From JBNKEI01 sp050288705 (lineage in GTDB: Bacteria; Myxococcota; Myxococcia; Myxococcales; UBA5297): a stretch of 61,396 bases of DNA. The stretch lies in assembly GCA_050288705.1 (NCBI GenBank), contig JBNKEI010000150.1:1-61396 (forward strand), written 5' to 3'. The notes under the pieces were generated by a model that saw nothing but the letters and a program-made list of their open reading frames with translations, was not told the DNA's origin and searched no databases. Below are positions 35,663-44,276 of this stretch, piece by piece; within the stretch, counting starts at the first letter, position 1; every line of letters starts with the position of its first letter. A program made the translations under genes and the position numbers.

Positions 35663-36613
35663 CTAAGGCTTGACCACCAAAACCTCAACTCGGCGATTTA
35701 AGGCTCTTCCTCGTTCAGTCAGATTAGGAACAACTGGACGAGAATCGGCAAGTCCTTTTGTTGAAAGTTTAGATTGGTCAATTCCTCGCTGGATTAGATA
35801 GTTAGCTACTATTTTTGCCCGATTTGTAGACAGCGTTTTTTTAAAACCTATATTGCCACGATTGTCGGTGTGTCCTTCTACCAATATTCTAATATAAGAT
35901 TTGTCAATGATTTCGTCGACAAATTTATTTAGCAGCGGAATATTAGCGGGTATAATTTTCGCGCTCTCTGATGCGAAAGGAAATGATTTCCTAAGAATTA
36001 CTTGGGGATGCTTCTTAGGGGCAGCAGGAATGGCGCTAGGTGGGGATGAGGGAGTTGGAGTGATCGGAAGTTCAATCTCTTTTTGGGAAGAAACATCAAT
36101 TTCTTGAGTCTTGGGAAGGGAGTTTCGTTCGAGATAAGCTTCAATAGGTGTGACCTTTCCTGATTCGATATGAACCTTAATTCGAGCTGGCTTATAGCGC
36201 GGATGAGTAATAGAGATAATAGTTTCCCCAGGGGAAAGGCTGGTAGTAAGAAATTGCCCGTGTTTGAGAGGGGAAGCTGTCGATGATGGCGCCGGGTCTG
36301 AAAAAAGCACGGAAGCACCTTCTATAGGATTCAAGGTTTCCGAGTCGAAGACAGCGCCAGCTATTTTACCATATCCACGGGGAATTGGCTTGGTTAGGTA
36401 AATAATATTGTTATTAGATAAAAAAATCTGTCGGGAGGTAGTTGGCTCGAAATGGTATAAAATTCCAGCAGATGATGACGATTGAGATGGATCGTTGAGA
36501 GAGTAATAAGCAAGATATCTGATTGGACTGAAATCTAATCTATGTGGGTATGCTGGAAGTACAAAAAACAGTTGCGAAAATAGTAACCAAGTGAATTTTC
36601 GATGAAACTGCAT
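35663..36613 (-). CDS. OmpA-family envelope protein with PEGA-like domain
   Basis: A 316-aa exported protein. After the signal peptide (about 1-24) comes a low-complexity part, then a carboxypeptidase-regulatory/PEGA-type beta domain (KIAGAVFDSETLNPIEGASV, ISITHPRYKPARIKV), a Pro/Ser-rich linker, and a C-terminal OmpA domain that binds peptidoglycan (ILVEGHTDNRGN, LSTNRAKIVANYL, LSTKGLADSRPV, NRRVEVLV). ATG 36611-36613 is chosen for GGAG at 6 nt; a longer start at 36634 is possible. Likely links outer membrane to cell wall. First gene of the pair with the lipoprotein. Confidence 0.9.
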   Translation of the reverse strand: MQFHRKFTWLLFSQLFFVLPAYPHRLDFSPIRYLAYYSLNDPSQSSSSAGILYHFEPTTSRQIFLSNNNIIYLTKPIPRGYGKIAGAVFDSETLNPIEGASVLFSDPAPSSTASPLKHGQFLTTSLSPGETIISITHPRYKPARIKVHIESGKVTPIEAYLERNSLPKTQEIDVSSQKEIELPITPTPSSPPSAIPAAPKKHPQVILRKSFPFASESAKIIPANIPLLNKFVDEIIDKSYIRILVEGHTDNRGNIGFKKTLSTNRAKIVANYLIQRGIDQSKLSTKGLADSRPVVPNLTERGRALNRRVEVLVVKP

Positions 36614-36918
36614 AAAATCTCCGCTTGACATCATGAAATTCCAAACTATTATTGCATCATACTCTGACTTACATCAACCTGATGATGTCGCTTTCGTGTT
36701 CATGCTATTACACGGGAGCGATTTTCTGGTGTCAAATTAGCTGCATGGCAGTAAATCAGTAGTCGCGTTGTTGTAAAGAGGGCTGTAAGGCAGAACGAAA
36801 AATTCGACGTTCTCTGCGTCGTGCGTTTGTATTTTTGTAGGCGAGACGTCAAGGCTAAAAAGACGGGCATGCCTTCTTGCTTTCTGTAAGGGCTGGGCTG
36901 CGCTACAATATCTTATCC

Positions 36919-38772
36919 ATGTTCGGTGATAGACGCATACTTGTATTTTTTGAACAGTTTTTTTTATTAGTGGCGTTGTTGGTGTGGTGTAGGCAAGCTA
37001 GCGCTTTGCTACCGACAACTGCGCAGTCAGTGGCGGCGCAAAGACAAGGCCAAAAAAATGGTCGCCGAGCTATTCCTGATAATGCGGCTATTCAGGAAGC
37101 AACCGTTTCTGGGCAAGAAAATCGTTATGCATCTAGTCGGGCCTATGCGCACTATTTAAAAGGCTTAATGGCTGTTTACCAGGGAGTAACTGGTGACGCC
37201 ATTGAAGAATTCAAATTAGCAACTATTTTCGACCCGGAGTCTCCGGTTTTGCGTGTGGCTCTGGCGCACACGTATCAAAGGCTGGGATTAGAAAAAAAAG
37301 CACTTGAGCAGTTTAAGAGAGCCTTGCAAAGTGATCCCGCTTACGTTCCTGCTTACCTCGCAATAGGAAAAATATGGTTGCTTCGCCCGCAGACTCGGCA
37401 TCGGGCCATTAGCGTCTTTCGAAAAGCTATCCGCTTGGCCCCTCGAGAAAAAGAAGCCTATTTGGCATTGCTTCACATCTATCTGGAGCTGGGAAAATTC
37501 AAAAAGGCCGTTGATGTGGTTGGAGCAATGGAAAAAGTGCTTCCCTGGGAGTCAGCAGGATTCCAGGAGCTTGGTCAATGGTTGGCTCGCAAGGGAAGGT
37601 GGCGCTCCGCACTGCGTTTTTTGAATAAGGCGCAAGAACGAGACCCCGAGAACACTAACACCCTAATGCTTATGGCGGGTATTTACCAAGCCATGAACCG
37701 GAATGCGGATGCGGAGAAGTATTATTCCAAACTACTTGCCGGGGATTCAGAAAATGCTGACGCTTTGTATGCTTTGGGGGCCTTATTGCTCGGCAGTGGA
37801 GATATTGCTGGGGCGGTAAAATATTGGAAACGACTATTGGTCTTGTCCCCAGAAGACGCGGGCATTTGTGCAAAAATCGCGGTGGCTTTCGCTAAGGAAA
37901 ACCGGCTTTCCGATGCAGTGAATTTCTTTGCTTCGGCTCACGCAACATCGCCTGACGATACCGCCATATCCTTTTTTTGGGGACGCGTTTTGGAAGAAAT
38001 CATGGATTACCCTGGCGCAGTGCAAGCCTTTGCCAAAATACCCCAAGGCAAGGAACTGTATCCTGCAGCCCTGGTTCGGCGAGCCCATGCCTTGTCTCGT
38101 TTCCAAAAACATCAAGAAGCAATTTCTTTATTGAAAGACGCGATTGTTAAAGATCCAGAATGTGTGGATTGGGTTGTGGAACTAAGCCATGTGTTACATG
38201 ACGCAAATAGATTTGAAGAGTCACAAAAGGTGTTATGGACCACAATTAAGAAAAGGCCGAAAGAAGAAAAATTGCTATTTGCATTGGGTGCAATTTTAGA
38301 AAAGCAAGGAAAAACGCAAGAGGCGTTGGTGCCCATGCGTGAATTGCTAGCAATTAACCCCAAAAATGCAGAGGCGCTAAATTTTGTTGGTTATTCGCTT
38401 GCTGAGATTGGGATTGAATTAGATGAAGCAGAAATGTTAGTTAAAAAAGCAATTGATTTGCAGCCAGAAAATGGAGCTTTTATAGATTCTCTAGGCTGGA
38501 TTTATTTCAAAAAGGGAAAATTGCGTAAAGCAATCGGTTTATTGGAAAAGGCTTTGCGTTTAATGCCTGATGAGCCTGCGGTCGCCGAACATTTAGGGGA
38601 TGCATACGGAAAGGTGCTTAGAAAAAAGGAAGCGGAGAAAAGCTATAAGAAAGCATTGGAAATGCTGCGATGGCAGCCGGACGCCAAAGTGGAAAGAAGT
38701 ATAGAAAGAAAACTGCTTCAGTTGCGCTCCGAGGGCAATAGCCCGAACGGCTTGCCCTGGCAAAAACGTTGA
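36919..38772 (+). CDS. Exported TPR-repeat protein
   Basis: A 617-aa protein with a hydrophobic N-terminal export signal (about 1-30) and at least a dozen TPR units: SPVLRVALAHTYQRLGLEKKA, AYLALLHIYLELGKFKKAV, ADALYALGALLLGSGDIAGAV, AALVRRAHALSRFQKHQEAI, SLGWIYFKKGKLRKAI and others. It should be a periplasmic or membrane-associated scaffold, as in outer-membrane biogenesis or motility complexes. I use ATG 36919 because it makes the signal peptide start properly; a TTG at 36877 also works and neither has a strong ribosome binding site. Divergent from the OmpA gene. Confidence 0.85.
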   Translation: MFGDRRILVFFEQFFLLVALLVWCRQASALLPTTAQSVAAQRQGQKNGRRAIPDNAAIQEATVSGQENRYASSRAYAHYLKGLMAVYQGVTGDAIEEFKLATIFDPESPVLRVALAHTYQRLGLEKKALEQFKRALQSDPAYVPAYLAIGKIWLLRPQTRHRAISVFRKAIRLAPREKEAYLALLHIYLELGKFKKAVDVVGAMEKVLPWESAGFQELGQWLARKGRWRSALRFLNKAQERDPENTNTLMLMAGIYQAMNRNADAEKYYSKLLAGDSENADALYALGALLLGSGDIAGAVKYWKRLLVLSPEDAGICAKIAVAFAKENRLSDAVNFFASAHATSPDDTAISFFWGRVLEEIMDYPGAVQAFAKIPQGKELYPAALVRRAHALSRFQKHQEAISLLKDAIVKDPECVDWVVELSHVLHDANRFEESQKVLWTTIKKRPKEEKLLFALGAILEKQGKTQEALVPMRELLAINPKNAEALNFVGYSLAEIGIELDEAEMLVKKAIDLQPENGAFIDSLGWIYFKKGKLRKAIGLLEKALRLMPDEPAVAEHLGDAYGKVLRKKEAEKSYKKALEMLRWQPDAKVERSIERKLLQLRSEGNSPNGLPWQKR

Positions 38773-38968
38773 TCGAGAATTCCTTGGCTTCTTCTTTGGA
38801 CTGAGCTAAAAGAAAAGCAGTTTTTCCACGACCACATATCCCGTATGTACGAATGTATGTGCTATGAACCCTTAAATGAAATAGTGCCTTTAGGCGGGTG
38901 TCTTTAAATATAGTTTTGGCGGTGATCTCTACACGCGGAATAATACTTGAAAATAGTTTAGCTACCAA
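38618..38968 (-). CDS. Possible small gene antisense to the TPR gene end
   Basis: A minus-strand frame of 116 codons starts at TTG 38966-38968 with GAGGTG 5 nt upstream. The first 65 residues (SSIIPRVEITAKTIFKDTRL, GRGKTAFLLAQSKEEAKEF) lie mostly outside the TPR gene and read like coding sequence. The last 50 overlap the TPR gene antisense and look random. It may be a real small protein with a false extension, or chance. No family recognised. The remaining part of 38773-39065 shows nothing else. Confidence 0.25.
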   Translation of the reverse strand: MVAKLFSSIIPRVEITAKTIFKDTRLKALFHLRVHSTYIRTYGICGRGKTAFLLAQSKEEAKEFSINVFARASRSGYCPRSATEAVFFLYFFPLWRPAAIAAFPMLSYSFSPLPFF

Positions 38969-39065
38969 TTGACACCTCTACCTTGCACGAGATACGGTCC
39001 GCAACGCGGGGTAGTCGTTGCAAGAACACAAAATAGACTAGCCGACAAGGCTAAAAGAGAGCCTT

Positions 39066-39434
39066 ATGAAAGGTGTGGAGATGGCAAGCGAAGGCAATGG
39101 TATCATCGGTAAGGCAATTACTATTCGGGGAAACCTCACCGGCGATGGAGACCTACTTGTGGAAGGGCAAGTAGAAGGCCAAGTGAGTTTGAAAAACCAC
39201 TTAACCATCGAATCTACTGGAAAAATCGATGCCGAGATCCGTACTGGAATGTTAACCATCCATGGTGAAGCTAACGGTCAAATAGAAGTAGACGAGCTAG
39301 TAGCTCTCCATTCCTCGGCTGTAGTCACTGGTAATATTAAAGCTCCAAAAGTCATAATCGAAGACGGGGCTAAATTTAATGGGAGCATCGAAATGGAAAT
39401 CGAACTTCCCGAAGATATAGATTCCGAAGTATAA
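39066..39434 (+). CDS. Bactofilin (first of three)
   Basis: A 122-aa cytoskeletal protein built on a right-handed beta-helix core that polymerises without nucleotide. Repeats of about seven residues are visible: TIRGNLTGDGDLLVEGQVEGQV, LTIESTGKIDAEIRTGMLTI, VTGNIKAPKVIIEDGAKFNGSI. Short flexible ends are typical. ATG 39066 follows GAGAG. It heads the bactofilin-padC gene run, which in Myxococcus xanthus (BacNOP-PadC) organises chromosome segregation proteins at the poles. Confidence 0.95.
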   Translation: MKGVEMASEGNGIIGKAITIRGNLTGDGDLLVEGQVEGQVSLKNHLTIESTGKIDAEIRTGMLTIHGEANGQIEVDELVALHSSAVVTGNIKAPKVIIEDGAKFNGSIEMEIELPEDIDSEV

Positions 39435-39536
39435 GCAGATGTTCGGTTGCTTCAAGGGACGTTCATAAGTAAAAAAGAATCGCTGAAAGGTGCGGTAGCT
39501 ATGTACCCTGCATGTTAAAAAGTGAGGATTTGGAAA

Positions 39537-39860
39537 ATGGCAAATACTATTATTGGCAGCGGAATAACCGTAGATGGCGAAATTTCCGGAGAAGAAGATT
39601 TAGTAATACAAGGCACTGTTAAAGGAAGAATTCTAGTAAAAGATAGTATTTCGGTAGAACCAAGCGGAATAGTCGAAGCCGACGTTGAAACTCAAAACGT
39701 GGAGATTTCCGGTAGACTGATTGGTAATATCAATGCGGCGGAAAAAGTAGAGCTAAAAACCGACTGTCGGGTAGTGGGCGATATCCGAGCCCCGAGGGTA
39801 ATTATTGTCGAAGGTGCCAATTTTAAAGGCAATGTAGATATGGACGTCGATAAGAAATAA
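39537..39860 (+). CDS. Bactofilin (second of three)
   Basis: A 107-aa bactofilin with the same beta-helix pattern: TIIGSGITVDGEISGEEDL, VKGRILVKDSISVEPSG, ISGRLIGNINAAEKVEL, IRAPRVIIVEGANFKGNVDM. It is close to the minimal core. The start is taken at ATG 39537 with GAGGA upstream, rather than the in-frame GTG at 39522. It sits 102 bp after the first bactofilin and 15 bp before the third. Confidence 0.95.
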   Translation: MANTIIGSGITVDGEISGEEDLVIQGTVKGRILVKDSISVEPSGIVEADVETQNVEISGRLIGNINAAEKVELKTDCRVVGDIRAPRVIIVEGANFKGNVDMDVDKK

Positions 39861-39875
39861 AGGAGCCACCGAAGC

Positions 39876-40496
39876 ATGGCTATCCAAGAAAACGAAGAAT
39901 CTACCCAGAACACAGTGATAGGAGAGTCCAGTTTTGTCGAGGGAAAGATCGAGGGAGACGAGGATCTTACCGTTTTGGGCCGAGTACAGGGAACTATAGT
40001 ATTGACCAAAACGCTTATTGTTCAATCTTCGGGCGTGGTCAAAGCCGATGCACAAGTGCGTAATGCTGTCATTTCTGGTTTGGTGGTTGGTAATATTGTG
40101 GCCAGCGAAAGTGTTCATTTGACCAAAGAAGGTCGAATGGTGGGCGATATTCATGCTCCCCGGGTTATTTTAGTGGAAGGAGCAGCGTTGCGTGGTCGAG
40201 TAGAAATGGGAGAAACTCCCCAGCCCAAAATTGGAGAAAAAACAGCTCGTCCTAAAGCCGTAACTTCCCGGGTTGCCTCTGCTTCCAACGCTTCCGCAAA
40301 CAAAGCAAGTGCTTCCTCTCGTGGCCCAAGATTTACCGCGCTGGTAAAATCAGGCGAAGGCAAGAATCCCGTCCCCCAGCCGCCACCTTTAAAAATTTCT
40401 TCTGCCGAAGAAGGAGAAGAGAGTAGTGAAGAAGAAGTGGCATTGGCCTCGGCCGGTTTGGCTAAAAAAAAAGTGGTCGTAAAACGTAAAAAATGA
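39876..40496 (+). CDS. Bactofilin with long basic/acidic tail (third of three)
   Basis: A 206-aa bactofilin. The beta-helix core occupies about residues 12-115 (VIGESSFVEGKIEGDEDL, IISGLVVGNIVASESV-type repeats, APRVILVEGAALRGRVEM). The remaining 90 residues are disordered: a Ser/Ala/Lys/Pro-rich stretch, an acidic EEGEESSEEEV cluster, and a terminal KKKVVVKRKK. Such tails in Myxococcus bactofilins mediate contacts with other proteins or membranes. AAGGAG precedes ATG 39876. Confidence 0.95.
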   Translation: MAIQENEESTQNTVIGESSFVEGKIEGDEDLTVLGRVQGTIVLTKTLIVQSSGVVKADAQVRNAVISGLVVGNIVASESVHLTKEGRMVGDIHAPRVILVEGAALRGRVEMGETPQPKIGEKTARPKAVTSRVASASNASANKASASSRGPRFTALVKSGEGKNPVPQPPPLKISSAEEGEESSEEEVALASAGLAKKKVVVKRKK

Positions 40497-40584
40497 AGTA
40501 ATTCAAATCCGCACGGAATCGATAGCGGAATGATTTTCTTAAAACTTAACAAGTAGCTAGTGGTAACGGTCCTAGGGAGGATAA

Positions 40585-41703
40585 ATGGTGTACGAACGGT
40601 CGAACATGGAAACGATCGTATCTCCAGAGGAATCTAGCGAAAATTCGAGAGAAAAGGGGGAGGGCTCAACAATTATCCTTCCTCCTTCTCCGGAATTGCT
40701 GAGTTCGATGCATCTTGCCGCGCAATCTTCCGAACGCTATGGTGAAGACTGCGAAGAAAATGACGAAAATAACGAAGAAAGGTTGTCCTCTGGCTATGAG
40801 TCCGATGAAATCAGCCAGACTACATCCGGTCACCATGCGGTCGATTCGGTTTTGGCAGTCGACATGGTCGCGGATGCCTCCCCGCTAGAGAAATCGATTG
40901 CTGAATCCCCAGACGAAAATGTCGCCAATGTGCCAGATAGTGTGCATGACGTTTCGCCAGAAGAAAAAAACCATGGTGACGAAGATATTAACCATGACAC
41001 TGAAGTGGAAATAGCGGCAGTCGAGCCAAAAATCCCAGAAGACGAGCAGAGCCAAAATCTTAATGAAGACTTTCCTGATAGTGAAGAGCTTGCTCGTTCC
41101 TCAGTTCTAATTCCTTTGGAATGGGTGAACGATGATTTTTCGTTGCGTCTTCGTCCGGAAGGAGACATTGATTCGCTGGCTACCTCGCTTGCTAAATATG
41201 GCCAGTTGTTCCCAATCGATCTGCGCGAGGTGGGAGAAAACTGCTTTCAAGTAGTTACCGGATTTCGACGCATTGCCGCATTACGCTTGTTAAAGCGAGA
41301 ATTTGTTTTAGCGCGAATTCATTGTGCCCTTAGCGATACCGATGCTTTGTTTGTAGCTCTTTTTGATGCCTTAGACAATCGTCAAATAGAACGTGCTGAG
41401 TTGGTTGAACTAAGGGACCGGTTGGAAAGAGAAAACAAACTCACCCCCTCTTTGCAAGAAGCCTTGGGACGAGCTATTTCACCAGTCCAAGAAGTACTAG
41501 AGCCGGAAACCATACCGGGAGACGAACAAGAAGTTGATCTAGACGACCTAGCCAAAGACATTATCAAGCGGCTAGCCGCTATCAACCAAGACATGGCTTT
41601 AGTGATGGAGCTTTGGAATGCCATGGACTCTGAGGTAAGGGAGGTTCTTTTCGAGCAGCTCAGTTACTCTGAACAACTGGTAAAGTATTTAAGGAGCAAT
41701 TGA
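40585..41703 (+). CDS. ParB/Srx-domain protein with acidic N-terminus (PadC-like)
   Basis: A 372-aa protein. Residues 1-170 are very acidic and probably disordered. A ParB/sulfiredoxin-type CTP-binding domain follows (about 175-275): IPLEWVNDDFSLRLRPEGDIDSL-type entry, SLAKYGQLFPIDLRE, and TGFRRIAALRLL in place of the ParB GERRxRA motif. A helical C-terminal part ends the protein; the ParB helix-turn-helix is not evident. In M. xanthus, PadC has this layout and docks ParA to BacNOP filaments; position after three bactofilins supports the match. No parA or parB follows here. GGGAGG precedes ATG. Confidence 0.8.
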   Translation: MVYERSNMETIVSPEESSENSREKGEGSTIILPPSPELLSSMHLAAQSSERYGEDCEENDENNEERLSSGYESDEISQTTSGHHAVDSVLAVDMVADASPLEKSIAESPDENVANVPDSVHDVSPEEKNHGDEDINHDTEVEIAAVEPKIPEDEQSQNLNEDFPDSEELARSSVLIPLEWVNDDFSLRLRPEGDIDSLATSLAKYGQLFPIDLREVGENCFQVVTGFRRIAALRLLKREFVLARIHCALSDTDALFVALFDALDNRQIERAELVELRDRLERENKLTPSLQEALGRAISPVQEVLEPETIPGDEQEVDLDDLAKDIIKRLAAINQDMALVMELWNAMDSEVREVLFEQLSYSEQLVKYLRSN

Positions 41704-41787
41704 ACATGAGCAGGAAATACGAGCCAAAAACTTTACCAGAAAGCTATTTCAGAAAGCTATAAAGGTGGCTTTGTTTCCGCGAAAACT

Positions 41788-42423
41788 ATGAGCCGTTGCC
41801 GATCATGGATACTCTGGGTGATAGCAGTGAGTTTAGTGGGAGCTTGTGCTCAACTTTGGGTTCCTCCGCGGACGGGGGTTTCGGATATTCCGGACACTGA
41901 TACTAGTTCTGAGCAAGCTTATCAGCAGATTCTCAATAGATGGACTCGTCGAGCGGAAATCTACAATGGGTTTGATAGCCGAGTGTTTCTGGCAGGAACC
42001 ATTCAAAGTTTAAGTTTTCGAAAAGCTCGTATTAAGCGAGTTGCTCGGTTTCGCGGTATGTCGCCTGTGGAAATCGAAAAGGCTTGGGAGAAAGAGCGCG
42101 AAGAATATTTTAAAAATGTTGAAATTCTGATTGCTGTCCATGTCAATGAGCGCCGTTTTGATGACTTTTCTCGTTCTGACAGTATATGGCGAATTGTGCT
42201 TGAGACCGAAAATGGAGTAGTCTTCCCTTTCTCTGTAAAACGGTTGAGACGGCCAACGGTTACAATGCGAGTTTTATATCCTTATATCGATGAATTTTGG
42301 AGTGTCTACCGTATTAGTTTCTCGTGGCCTTCCTCTGAGGATCAAAAGGTACCTGCGGAACTAGGAAGGATCATGGTGAGGTTTTCGAGCAGCTTGGGCA
42401 AGATGGACCTAGTTTATGATTGA
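41788..42423 (+). CDS. Conserved lipoprotein of unknown function
   Basis: A 211-aa protein with a type II signal peptide (lipobox LVGAC near residue 20). The mature part begins disordered (TDTSSEQAYQQ), then shows RWTRRAEIYNGFDSRVFLAGT and FRKARIKRVARFRGMSPVEIE, and ends with sheet-rich sequence. Similar lipoproteins occur in Myxococcota but the role is not known to me. It follows the PadC-like gene by 84 bp on the same strand and may be part of that unit. Confidence 0.7.
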   Translation: MSRCRSWILWVIAVSLVGACAQLWVPPRTGVSDIPDTDTSSEQAYQQILNRWTRRAEIYNGFDSRVFLAGTIQSLSFRKARIKRVARFRGMSPVEIEKAWEKEREEYFKNVEILIAVHVNERRFDDFSRSDSIWRIVLETENGVVFPFSVKRLRRPTVTMRVLYPYIDEFWSVYRISFSWPSSEDQKVPAELGRIMVRFSSSLGKMDLVYD

Positions 42424-42458
42424 AATAGAAAAAGGCGACGCCTAGATTGCTTCTCTTT

Positions 42459-42484
42459 ACACGATGACCAAACACGATGACCAA
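42459..42484 (+). repeat. Tandem 13-bp direct repeat
   Basis: ACACGATGACCAA occurs twice, back to back (42459-42471 and 42472-42484), without mismatch. It lies in the 337-bp gap between the lipoprotein gene and acpP. It may be a regulator site pair or a small replication slip; there is no third copy in the window that I saw. Confidence 0.55.
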
Positions 42485-42661
42485 AGTCCCGTTTGAAAGT
42501 CTGGTTGATAGATGCATTTACAGATGGAGAGGGGGGATTTGCGTAACAACCTCTGTGTAAGTAAGACTGATCATCGAAATATTGGCAGAAACAAAGAGAA
42601 AGCTTTATGTTGGACCCTTTTGGTGTACATAGGCTCCGGTCTGGTCTATAAACACGGCCTG

Positions 42662-42738
42662 CCGCGAAAGCGGAGCAAGATGGCTGGGCGTTTTCCCTTT
42701 GCTCAGGGATAGACGCCATTCGCCGATTCAATTCGGCG
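42662..42738 (+). ncRNA. Candidate structured 5' leader of acpP (three hairpins)
   Basis: Three hairpins lie one after another before acpP: CCGC-GAAA-GCGG with a GNRA tetraloop (42662-42673); a nested stem, GGCGT with ACGCC (42687-42717) around TCCCT with AGGGA; and CGCCGA-TTCAAT-TCGGCG (42721-42738), which ends 23 nt before the acpP ATG. No T-tract follows, so this is not a simple terminator. No protein frame in the gap looks real. It may control acpP translation or be an RNA class I do not recognise. The stretch 42485-42661 holds nothing else I can name. Confidence 0.4.
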
Positions 42739-42760
42739 TGGAGAATTGGAGGACAGCGCA

Positions 42761-43003
42761 ATGACTGCGACTAATATCGAGACTAGGGTCAAATCGATTA
42801 TTGCCGAGCAGCTAGGTGTCGGCGCAGATGATATTCGTCAAGAGAGCTCGTTCATTGATGATCTTGGGGCTGATAGCCTAGATATCGTAGAGCTAATAAT
42901 GGCCATGGAAGAAGAGTTTGATGTAGAGATACCCGATGAACAGGCAGAGGGTTTAAGAACCGTAAAAGACGCAATCGAATACATTAACTCACACAAAAAG
43001 TAG
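42761..43003 (+). CDS. acpP: Acyl carrier protein
   Basis: An 80-aa acidic four-helix protein that carries fatty-acid intermediates on 4'-phosphopantetheine. The attachment Ser39 lies in DLGADSLDIVELIMAMEEEF, the family signature. ATG 42761 is chosen because GGAGG is 8 nt upstream; the TTG at 42746 lies over that site. It heads the run acpP-fabF-rpiB-glyA-nrdR-ribD. Confidence 0.97.
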   Translation: MTATNIETRVKSIIAEQLGVGADDIRQESSFIDDLGADSLDIVELIMAMEEEFDVEIPDEQAEGLRTVKDAIEYINSHKK

Positions 43004-43009
43004 GTACGT

Positions 43010-44251
43010 ATGACCCGCCGAGTAGTTGTCACCGGGTTGGGGTTGGTAACTCCGCTAGGAATTGGCGTGGAGAAAACCTGGGCGGGGCTGGTGAATGGAA
43101 AGAGTGGTATTGGTCCGATCACCAAATTCGACGCCAGCGGTTTCCAAACCAAAATCGCTGGTGAGATATTAGATTTTCGTCCTGAGGACTGGATTGAAAA
43201 GAAGGAGATTCGTCGACTTGATCCTTTCATGAAATTCGCCTTGGCTGCCGCAACTATGGCTTTCGAGCAGTCGGGATTAGAAGTGACCGACGAAAATGCT
43301 GAACGAATCGGTTGCATTGTTGGATCAGGAATCGGGGGGCTTCAGTCGTTAGAGGAAACTCATCTTAAGCTTCTCGATAAAGGACCGTCTCGGATTAGTC
43401 CGTTTTTTGTGCCCCAGATGATCATAAACCTGGCGCCGGGTCAGATTGGAATTCGATTTGGAATCAAAGGTCCCAATTGGTCGCCGGTTTCCGCGTGTGC
43501 CACTGGGGCGCAGGCGGTAGGGGAAGCATTCAGAGCAATTAAGTACGGTGATGCTGATGCAATTTTATGCGGGGGGGCAGAAGCGGCAATAACTCCCTTG
43601 GGAATAGCAGGCTTTGACGCAGTGCGTGCGCTTTGCTCAGACTGCAACGATGCTCCCCATAAGGCGTCTCGTCCATTCGATTTACATCGTTCGGGATTCA
43701 TAATGTCCGAAGGATCGGGCTTGCTAATGTTGGAAGAGCTCGATCATGCGAAAAAGAGAAGAGCTACCATTCTTGCAGAAATTGTCGGCTATGCGGCTAA
43801 CTGTGACTCGCATCACATTACTGCCCCTTCTCCTCAAGGAGAAGGCAGCGCACGATGTATGCAGAGGGCTCTCAAAGACGCAGGAATGGTGCCAGAGCAA
43901 ATTGGCTACATCAATGCTCACGGGACTTCTACCCAATTCAATGACGTAACTGAGACTCAAGCCATTAAGGCCGCCTTTGGTATACATGCTAGTAAAGTAG
44001 CAATCAGCTCCACTAAATCTATGCTGGGTCATCAATTAGGTGCTGCGGGAAGCACCGAGTTGGCCATTTGTGCCTTAGCGCTTGCCCGGGGAATATTGCC
44101 GCCGACCGTTAATTATGAAACTCCCGATCCGGAATGCGATTTGGATTACATTCCCAATCAAGCACGCGAACTTAAAGTCGAAGTCGCTATGAGCAATTCG
44201 TTCGGATTCGGTGGAGCCAACGTAGTGTTAATTCTTAAACGTTTTGTATGA
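43010..44251 (+). CDS. fabF: 3-oxoacyl-ACP synthase II
   Basis: A 413-aa condensing enzyme that elongates acyl-ACP with malonyl-ACP in the cytosol. Catalytic Cys163 is in SACATGAQ, and the two His are in INAHGTSTQFND and KSMLGHQLGAAGS; the GFGGANVVLILKRF end is typical. It follows acpP by 6 bp. No fabD, fabG or fabH is in the window. Confidence 0.97.
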   Translation: MTRRVVVTGLGLVTPLGIGVEKTWAGLVNGKSGIGPITKFDASGFQTKIAGEILDFRPEDWIEKKEIRRLDPFMKFALAAATMAFEQSGLEVTDENAERIGCIVGSGIGGLQSLEETHLKLLDKGPSRISPFFVPQMIINLAPGQIGIRFGIKGPNWSPVSACATGAQAVGEAFRAIKYGDADAILCGGAEAAITPLGIAGFDAVRALCSDCNDAPHKASRPFDLHRSGFIMSEGSGLLMLEELDHAKKRRATILAEIVGYAANCDSHHITAPSPQGEGSARCMQRALKDAGMVPEQIGYINAHGTSTQFNDVTETQAIKAAFGIHASKVAISSTKSMLGHQLGAAGSTELAICALALARGILPPTVNYETPDPECDLDYIPNQARELKVEVAMSNSFGFGGANVVLILKRFV

Positions 44252-44276
44252 CCGATACAGAAGCAATGGAGCTGCT

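Noticed and set aside
42414..42761. Overlapping frames of 115 (minus) and 66 (plus) codons in the acpP leader
   Set aside because: Neither looks like protein, and hairpins span both.
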